Below are positions 1-4,380 of a DNA stretch of 5,744 nucleotides, piece after piece (the stretch's first letter is position 1; each line of letters begins with the position of its first letter). The position numbers and the translations under genes are program-made. The DNA is from Eubacteriales bacterium (GTDB lineage Bacteria; Bacillota; Clostridia; Oscillospirales; CAG-272). The stretch lies in NCBI GenBank assembly GCA_028709565.1, contig JAQVWU010000210.1, positions 1-5,744 of the forward strand. The letters run 5' to 3'. Below the pieces are notes generated by a model that was given only the letters and a program-made list of their open reading frames with translations, was not told where the DNA came from and ran no database searches.

Positions 1-558
1 AAGGGTAATATCACCCGTGACAAAAAAGCGTTTGTTGTTGCCGATTCCCGCCTCCTTGATGTATTCTGTTGCCCACCACGGACGCTCGATATCGAGATAT
101 TGTGAATCGGCAAGATTGGCCAGATAATTTTCCAGCACGATGGGGGAAAGAATCCATTGCATGCCGCTTATCAGCCGGAAGTCATCCGAACCCGACACCA
201 CGGCGTTTGTTATGTCGGGCGCGATATCATAATCACCCGATATAAATTCAAATGACAGGTTGAGCTGTTCCTGTACCAGTGTATTGCGGGCGAGTATGGC
301 GTCATCCACGATTTCGCCGCTGGATTCATCGGTCGTCAGGGCAAACATCGGGTCCGATGAATGCAGGATACCGATAACCGCTCCGTCATAATCCAGATTA
401 TCGGGCAGGGAACTGCGCAGCCCCTCCGCCGCCGACTCGCCGTCGGTCGTTTCCCCGGTGGGAGACTTCTCCGGATCAGTGTCGGCGGCACACCCGGCCG
501 CGGATATAATCATCAAAATCATCAATGCGGATAATAAAATGGCACCGGATTTAAGCAT
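1..558 (-). CDS. Extracellular solute-binding lipoprotein (SBP1), N-terminal part, cut by left edge
   Basis: The first 186 codons are visible and the reading frame is still open at base 1. The start ATG at 558-556 is set by a very strong AGGAGGAGGA site at 570-561. The protein opens with a lipoprotein signal peptide: Lys3, a hydrophobic core at residues 5-18, then ISAAGC with the lipidated Cys at 23. An acidic Thr/Glu/Ser linker follows to about residue 50. The mature part begins with a beta-strand segment (AVIGILHS) and has the block GEIVDDAILARN near residues 81-92 and IERPWW ending at Trp161-Trp162. SBP2 and SBP3 have the same blocks in the same order, so this is a paralogue and probably the binding component of an ABC-type importer, anchored outside the membrane. 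The ligand cannot be read from sequence; sugar or oligosaccharide is a guess. The family is usually 450-500 residues long, so more than half is missing. It has its own promoter at 612-640 and is separated from the cupin by a terminator. Confidence 0.85.
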   Translation of the reverse strand, partial: MLKSGAILLSALMILMIISAAGCAADTDPEKSPTGETTDGESAAEGLRSSLPDNLDYDGAVIGILHSSDPMFALTTDESSGEIVDDAILARNTLVQEQLNLSFEFISGDYDIAPDITNAVVSGSDDFRLISGMQWILSPIVLENYLANLADSQYLDIERPWWATEYIKEAGIGNNKRFFVTGDITL

Positions 559-569
559 TTTCCTCCTCC

Positions 570-585
570 TGTTTAAATATAAACA
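570..585. repeat. Inverted repeat in SBP1 leader touching the ribosome binding site
   Basis: TGTTTA (570-575) and TAAACA (580-585) are perfect 6-bp inverted arms around a 4-base centre. The repeat lies downstream of the predicted start of transcription and shares base 570 with the AGGAGGAGGA site. It could be a weak leader hairpin next to the Shine-Dalgarno, or a protein-binding site. The arms are AT-rich, so chance is a real alternative. Confidence 0.35.
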
Positions 586-611
586 AATTGTCAGCCGGCA
601 TATACAGAATA

Positions 612-640
612 AGTATAATATATGCCCAAAGGAATGTCAA
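612..640 (-). promoter_or_regulatory. Sigma-A promoter of SBP1
   Basis: Read on the minus strand, a perfect -35 box TTGACA (640-635) is followed by exactly 17 bp and a -10 box TATACT (617-612, five of six consensus bases). Transcription should begin near 605, giving a leader of about 47 nt ahead of the ATG at 558. This is the best-looking promoter in the gap between SBP1 and the cupin, and it implies that SBP1 is transcribed independently of the cupin. Confidence 0.8.
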
Positions 641-734
641 TATTTTAGTGTAGAGGTTGGTTAAAATCGGCAGTATTAACAAATGTCATAATGGCAATTT
701 AACGATAATGCTTATAAAAATAGAAAACGAAACC

Positions 735-765
735 CCGGATGCCGATATAGCACATCGGTATCCGG
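735..765 (-). terminator. Intrinsic terminator of the cupin gene
   Basis: Arms at 735-746 and 754-765 pair over 12 bp (one G-T pair) around a 7-base loop. On the minus strand the hairpin starts 10 bases after the cupin stop codon, and it is followed by a T-rich run (GGTTTCGTTTTCTATTTTTA, about 734-715). On the plus strand the other side is also T-rich, so it may work in both directions, but no plus-strand gene precedes it. It insulates SBP1 from the cupin transcript. Confidence 0.8.
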
Positions 766-775
766 AGTTTTGCGT

Positions 776-1090
776 TTATTTTTTTGGAGCAGGAGCTTTG
801 ACAACAATAAGTTCCAGGACGTCTTCGTTGAGATTTTTCACATTCATTTTGGTGTTCTCGGGAATCTTGAGCAGACTGCCGGCGGGATATACATGGTAAT
901 CCTGTTCGTCGAGCGCTATTGAAAGGATTCCTCTGACGACCGTCATATAGACATTTGAATTTGAAAAGTGCTCCGGGAGACCTTCGTTCAGATTGAAAAC
1001 CATATGGAGATAATGCAGGTTTTCATCCTGGATAACCCGCGCTACTGTTTTTTCGTCTCCGGGCGATAATTTAAATACCTGTTCTACCAT
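776..1090 (-). CDS. Small single-domain cupin protein
   Basis: This 104-residue cytoplasmic protein (no signal peptide) fits one cupin beta-barrel. Motif 1 runs from Gly37 to Gly54 (EGLPEHFSNSNVYMTVVRG), and motif 2 runs from about Gly71 through Pro77 to Asn86. Aligned to the usual cupin motifs, His41 is kept, but the second His is Ser43, the Glu is Val47 and the motif-2 His is Met82. Most metal ligands therefore appear absent, and the protein may bind a small molecule or act without metal. It ends in a short Ala/Pro/Lys tail. From memory, similar small cupins occur in many Clostridia without a known role. The ATG at 1090 has a GGAGG site at 1103-1099, 8 bases upstream. The gene is monocistronic, with an extended -10 promoter and a terminator at 765-735. 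It is divergent from SBP2. The fold call is solid; the function is unknown. Confidence 0.85.
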   Translation of the reverse strand: MVEQVFKLSPGDEKTVARVIQDENLHYLHMVFNLNEGLPEHFSNSNVYMTVVRGILSIALDEQDYHVYPAGSLLKIPENTKMNVKNLNEDVLELIVVKAPAPKK

Positions 1091-1121
1091 TTCAATAACC
1101 TCCAGATTATTTTATATCGGT

Positions 1122-1130
1122 ATTATATCA
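1122..1130 (-). promoter_or_regulatory. Extended -10 promoter of the cupin gene
   Basis: On the minus strand TGATATAAT (1130-1122) combines a perfect TATAAT with the TGn extension. No good -35 box lies 16-18 bp upstream (the region reads roughly CAAATT), which suits an extended -10 promoter. Transcription would begin near 1115, leaving a leader of about 25 nt that contains GGAGG. Confidence 0.65.
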
Positions 1131-1172
1131 TAAACTTAAAATAAAATTTGTGATTGAGTTACAAAACCATAC

Positions 1173-1201
1173 TTGCATATTAACCCCATTCGGGTTATAC
1201 T
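1173..1201 (+). promoter_or_regulatory. Sigma-A promoter of SBP2
   Basis: TTGCAT (1173-1178), a 17-bp spacer, then TATACT (1196-1201). Transcription should begin near 1208. This position decides the SBP2 start codon: the upstream ATG at 1210 would be nearly at the 5' end of the mRNA, whereas the ATG at 1249 has a leader of about 41 nt. The spacer contains a perfect inverted repeat, listed separately. Confidence 0.75.
1181..1197. repeat. Inverted repeat inside the SBP2 promoter, possible operator
   Basis: TAACCC (1181-1186) and GGGTTA (1192-1197) are perfect 6-bp arms around a 5-base centre. The repeat fills the spacer between -35 and -10 and overlaps the first two bases of the -10 box. It is GC-containing in an AT-rich gap and lies upstream of the predicted start of transcription, so it would act as DNA. 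A dimeric repressor site is the natural reading, but no cognate regulator is encoded in the window. Confidence 0.5.
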
Positions 1202-1229
1202 GTAATTAAATGATTTATAAAAGATTAAG

Positions 1230-1234
1230 AAAGG
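1230..1234 (+). promoter_or_regulatory. Weak ribosome binding site of SBP2
   Basis: AAAGG lies 14 bases before the ATG at 1249. This is weaker and farther away than the sites of the other four genes, which have GGAGG or AAGGAG at 3-10 bases. No purine-rich site precedes the ATG at 1210. SBP2 translation may therefore be comparatively weak or depend on the AT-rich, unstructured leader. Confidence 0.4.
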
Positions 1235-1248
1235 TAATTTGTATAATT

Positions 1249-2673
1249 ATGCGCGCCACTAAACTTATAGCGCTGATGCTGCCGCTGGTTTTAATAATTT
1301 CGTCGGCTGCCTGTGCGGAACAATCCAAAAATACCGACGCACCGGAGACTTCAGAAACAATCGTTCAGGAAACGGAAGGGGTACGCGAAAACGTACCGGA
1401 ATCGAACTTTGACGGTGCACTGTATCGCGTACATGTCCGCACCGGGGGCTTCGGCAGCGAATTTTTCGCCGAGGATGAGACGGGTGATGTGGTCAATGAC
1501 GCCGTCTTCAAGCGCAACCTTGCCGTTGAGGAACGTTTTAATATCAAATTCGATTTTATCCAGAACGACGATGAGACCCTCAAGACCATTTATGCCAACG
1601 AAGATGCTTATGAACTCATCATACCCCATGCCCGCGTGGGATTTGCCGATGTGCTTGCGGGGGTGTATATGGACTGGAGTCATCTGGCTTATGTGGACCT
1701 GGATAAACCATGGTGGAACCAAGATGCCAAAACCGAATTTACCATAGAGGGAAAATTATACGGCATGATCGGCCAGCTCAGTTATCAAAACCTGGGGTTG
1801 ACCTTTGGTATGTTCTTCAATAAAAATCTATTTGATGACTACAACATTGAGTATCCTTATCAAAGCGTATCGGACGGGACCTGGACCTTTGAGAAAATGG
1901 CCGAAATCGTGGTCGGAGGTGCCAAAGACCTCAACGGCGACGGGCAAATCAATATTCAGGACGACCAGTACGGGTATGTGACCCAGCTCTGGTACGGCCC
2001 GATTAACGTGCTGTATGCCCAGGGCGGCCGCACGACAGCCAAGGACGAGAACAACCTGCCGTATCTTGACCTGAACACCGAACGGAACGCGGATATCTTT
2101 GACCGCTATTTTGAAACGTTAAACGAAGAAAACGCATTCATCTGGCAGGGCGGTCATCCGCAGCCGGACGAAATCTTCTCTGACGGACGGGCCTTCTTTT
2201 ATGAGGGCGATATAAGCTGGATGTCGGCGCTGCGCTCATCCGATACCGATTTCGGTATTATCCCCTGCCCGAAATACGATGAGAACCAGGATAATTACTA
2301 TACCATGGTCAACGCCGCCGCCAATCTTTTCTGTGTGCCTGTCACCAACGGCGATCCCGAAATGACCGGTATAATTCTCGAGGCATGGTCGGCGGAAAGC
2401 TACCGTGTTGTTATACCGGCTTATTTTGATGTCGCCCTGCAGACAAAGTATACACGCGATGAGGAATCGGCTGAAATGCTGCAGCTGATAGTCGACTGCT
2501 CTATCGTCGACCAGCTTTATTATATCGGGGAGATTAATTCCCTCGACTGCATAGGGGTTCAGATTGCGGCGGGCAACGGCAAGAACTTCGCGTCTTTCTA
2601 TGCCTCGCACGAAAAGGCAGCGCTCAAATCGATAGACAGAATCATAGATAAATTCCGTGAATACGCCTATTGA
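1249..2673 (+). CDS. Extracellular solute-binding lipoprotein (SBP2), complete
   Basis: The 474-residue protein is probably the membrane-anchored binding subunit of an ABC-type importer, acting outside the cell. Residues 1-21 form a lipoprotein signal peptide (Arg2/Lys5, hydrophobic core, ISSAAC) with the lipidated Cys at 22. A Thr/Glu-rich linker runs to about residue 52. Blocks shared with its paralogues are GDVVNDAVFKRN (79-90), LDKPWW (151-156), SDGTWTFEKM just before the calcium loop, and FGIIPCPKYDE from Phe335. Residues 227-238 form an EF-hand/dockerin-like loop, D-x-N-x-D-G-Q-I-N-x-x-D. I chose the ATG at 1249 over the in-frame ATG at 1210 because the promoter would start RNA near 1208, and because the longer form puts extra charged residues before an ordinary signal peptide. 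The only Shine-Dalgarno candidate is AAAGG at 1230-1234, 14 bases upstream, which is weak. No permease is adjacent. The stop lies 5 bp from the convergent oxidoreductase stop. The ligand is unknown. Confidence 0.85.
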   Translation: MRATKLIALMLPLVLIISSAACAEQSKNTDAPETSETIVQETEGVRENVPESNFDGALYRVHVRTGGFGSEFFAEDETGDVVNDAVFKRNLAVEERFNIKFDFIQNDDETLKTIYANEDAYELIIPHARVGFADVLAGVYMDWSHLAYVDLDKPWWNQDAKTEFTIEGKLYGMIGQLSYQNLGLTFGMFFNKNLFDDYNIEYPYQSVSDGTWTFEKMAEIVVGGAKDLNGDGQINIQDDQYGYVTQLWYGPINVLYAQGGRTTAKDENNLPYLDLNTERNADIFDRYFETLNEENAFIWQGGHPQPDEIFSDGRAFFYEGDISWMSALRSSDTDFGIIPCPKYDENQDNYYTMVNAAANLFCVPVTNGDPEMTGIILEAWSAESYRVVIPAYFDVALQTKYTRDEESAEMLQLIVDCSIVDQLYYIGEINSLDCIGVQIAAGNGKNFASFYASHEKAALKSIDRIIDKFREYAY

Positions 2674-2678
2674 TTGTT

Positions 2679-4181
2679 TCAGTCTCCGTTATCCCAATCG
2701 ATTTTATCGATAACCCAGGCTGTCAGTTCGTTGAGCGACGGATGAATTACCATAGAGTCGCTTATCGGCTCATATGTGCCGGCGGGGGAGCAGTTTAATT
2801 TCAAGCCCTGCATCTCCGCTATGAATTTTTGGAAAAAGTTTCGGCTTGCCCCGCATTTATAACCCGCGTTCATCAGATACTCAAAGGGCTGCAGCAGTAT
2901 TGCGGCATTGGGTCCGACTATGTGAACGCCGAGGATTGTTTTGTCTTCGCCGGCAATTATTTTAACAAATCCGTCGTCGCCGCCGTGGCGCGAATAACCC
3001 ATCGCTATACCCCCGGCGATCATGGAGTAAAAATTCTTCGCTGTCCGGTAGTGCAGTCCCCGGCTTTCTGCTTCGCTTTCGGTTATGCCGATATGGGCCA
3101 CCTGCGGCCAGGTGAAGACCGCCCACGGAACCGACGCATAACTCATGGTCTTCTTTGTCCTATGTCCGCCAAACAGATTATGCGCCAAAATCTCCGCTTC
3201 GCGGTTAGCCTTATGCCTGAACTGATATTTGCCGTTTATGTCGCCGATTGCCCATATGTTTTTCACCGAGGTCTCAAGCAGTTCGTTTGTGATAATCCAT
3301 CCCTTCGCGTCCACCGACACCCCCGTGTTTTCGATTTTCATTGTATCGCTGTTTGAGCGGATGCCGGAGGCGATAAATATTTCGTCACAGACAATATCGG
3401 TCTTTGATCCCGTTGCGGTATCCTCGACAATTACCGTCTTGCCGTTTTCGCCGGTCGAAACAGAAATCGCTTTGGAGCCGGTGAATACGTCAACGCCGTT
3501 TGTCTCAAATTGCCTTTTGACGAAGGCGCTGATTTCTTCTTCTTCTGTGGGAAGCAGACGCGTATTCATCTCAACCAGACTGACCTTTGTGCCGAGGGCG
3601 GAAAATATATGGGTGAATTCAGCGCCTATGGCTCCCCCGCCGATAATAACGAGTCTTTTCCATGGCTCGGAGGGATATTTGTCTCCGAAAAAAGATTCAT
3701 AGGTCAGATAACCCGCCTGCTCCAGACCGTCCATCGGTGGTACAAAAGAACGTGCCCCGGCCGCTATTATAAATTTGGAGCCCTTAAATTCCGCAGAATA
3801 AACGCCGCTGTCCGAACGGACCTTCATTGTGTCCGGACTCACAAACTCACCGGTTCCTTTGAACACCGTGAGGTTTTGTGTGTGACGCAGACCCTCTTCC
3901 ATTCTGTCGCTGTAGTTAATCTGCTTCCACATTCTGTCGGATATCTTCTGCCAGTCAATTTCGGGAGGGGCAAATGTCAGGCCGACCCTTTCCCCCGACT
4001 GCGCCTCGCGAATCAGGTCGGCGGGATATACCAGCATCTTTGACGGGATACAACCCTTTGTCAGACAGGTACCGCCGAACCCCGAATTTTCTACCAGGGC
4101 GCATTTCAATCCGTTTGCCAGCGCCGCCTCAACAAGCATCAGACCGGCGCCGCTTCCGATAATGACTACATCAAAATTCAT
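2679..4181 (-). CDS. FAD/NAD-dependent disulfide oxidoreductase, dihydrolipoyl dehydrogenase / mycothione reductase-like
   Basis: This is a 500-residue cytoplasmic flavoprotein of the class I pyridine nucleotide-disulfide oxidoreductases, which pass electrons between NAD(P)H and a disulfide through FAD and a redox-active Cys pair. Visible parts: FAD fold GSGAG at 9-13 with Glu31; active disulfide Cys39-x4-Cys44 in GGTCLTKGCIPSK; NAD fold GGGAIG at 181-186, with Glu204 at the end of the next strand favouring NAD over NADP; the second FAD motif AIGDINGKYQFRHKAN at 311-326; a dimerization domain from about 348; and the His480-x4-Glu485 pair (HPSLNE). All catalytic residues are present. GKYxFRHxAN and SMxIHPxLxE resemble, from memory, mycothione reductases and the lpd-like proteins of archaea and anaerobes more than the Lpd of pyruvate dehydrogenase. 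No lipoyl complex gene is nearby, so the substrate is uncertain. The start has AAGGAG at 4193-4188. The gene is monocistronic and divergent from SBP3. Confidence 0.9.
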   Translation of the reverse strand: MNFDVVIIGSGAGLMLVEAALANGLKCALVENSGFGGTCLTKGCIPSKMLVYPADLIREAQSGERVGLTFAPPEIDWQKISDRMWKQINYSDRMEEGLRHTQNLTVFKGTGEFVSPDTMKVRSDSGVYSAEFKGSKFIIAAGARSFVPPMDGLEQAGYLTYESFFGDKYPSEPWKRLVIIGGGAIGAEFTHIFSALGTKVSLVEMNTRLLPTEEEEISAFVKRQFETNGVDVFTGSKAISVSTGENGKTVIVEDTATGSKTDIVCDEIFIASGIRSNSDTMKIENTGVSVDAKGWIITNELLETSVKNIWAIGDINGKYQFRHKANREAEILAHNLFGGHRTKKTMSYASVPWAVFTWPQVAHIGITESEAESRGLHYRTAKNFYSMIAGGIAMGYSRHGGDDGFVKIIAGEDKTILGVHIVGPNAAILLQPFEYLMNAGYKCGASRNFFQKFIAEMQGLKLNCSPAGTYEPISDSMVIHPSLNELTAWVIDKIDWDNGD

Positions 4182-4229
4182 GTGAAACTCCTTAATATTC
4201 TTTACATAAAGCGGTTCTCGATATACATA

Positions 4230-4257
4230 ATTATAACATAACAGATAGATTTGTCAA
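4230..4257 (-). promoter_or_regulatory. Consensus sigma-A promoter of the oxidoreductase
   Basis: On the minus strand a perfect TTGACA (4257-4252) is followed by 16 bp and a perfect TATAAT (4235-4230), preceded by TGT, which also makes an extended -10. Transcription should begin near 4223, with a leader of about 42 nt ending in AAGGAG six bases before the ATG. The sequence predicts strong basal expression unless a repressor acts. Confidence 0.85.
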
Positions 4258-4291
4258 TAAAATAGGCAATTTTCAACCGTACATAAACAGT

Positions 4292-4320
4292 TTGACTTAC
4301 TATCCATTAAATGATATAAT
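4292..4320 (+). promoter_or_regulatory. Sigma-A promoter of SBP3
   Basis: TTGACT (4292-4297), 17 bp, then a perfect TATAAT (4315-4320) preceded by TGA (extended -10). Transcription would begin near 4327. The -35 boxes of this promoter and of the divergent oxidoreductase promoter are only 34 bp apart, so one DNA-bound regulator could affect both. A second TATAAT follows 11 bp downstream (see repeat). Confidence 0.8.
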
Positions 4321-4334
4321 GAGGATATAATGAG
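4313..4334 (+). repeat. Tandem 11-bp repeat duplicating the SBP3 -10 box
   Basis: GATATAATGAG occurs twice head to tail with no mismatch (4313-4323 and 4324-4334), followed by a partial AATGAG (4335-4340). Each copy carries a full TATAAT. The second copy lacks a good -35 box at 17 bp (TCCATT), so it may serve only as a secondary start or pause site. Confidence 0.7.
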
Positions 4335-4380
4335 AATGAGAAAGTTATAAGAATCACATAAATACGGAGGAAGACTAATC

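Noticed and set aside
458..899. Short plus-strand open frames of 68 and 80 codons over the SBP1 start, the gap and the cupin end.
   Set aside because: They overlap well-supported minus-strand genes, a promoter and a terminator, and have low-complexity or shadow-like translations.
1927..1962. Reading SBP2 as a cellulosomal dockerin protein.
   Set aside because: Dockerins have two tandem loops at a terminus; here one loop sits in the middle of a binding-protein fold.
2688..2714. Nested inverted repeats (GTTATC...GATAAC and ATCGAT-TTT-ATCGAT) near the convergent stops, considered as a bidirectional terminator.
   Set aside because: They lie wholly inside the last codons of the oxidoreductase (VIDKIDWDN), have no T-run on either side, and arise from repeated Ile-Asp codons.
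2829..3356. Plus-strand open frame of 175 codons, with neighbouring ones to 4162.
   Set aside because: Antisense shadows of the oxidoreductase, which carries complete flavoprotein motifs.
4200..4211. CTTTA-CA-TAAAG palindrome in the oxidoreductase leader.
   Set aside because: Short, AT-rich, with a 2-base centre; easily expected by chance in such a gap and not repeated elsewhere.
4259..4273. AAAAT-N5-ATTTT inverted repeat between the divergent -35 boxes, considered as a shared operator.
   Set aside because: Only A/T arms of 5 bp in an AT-rich gap; no support beyond position.
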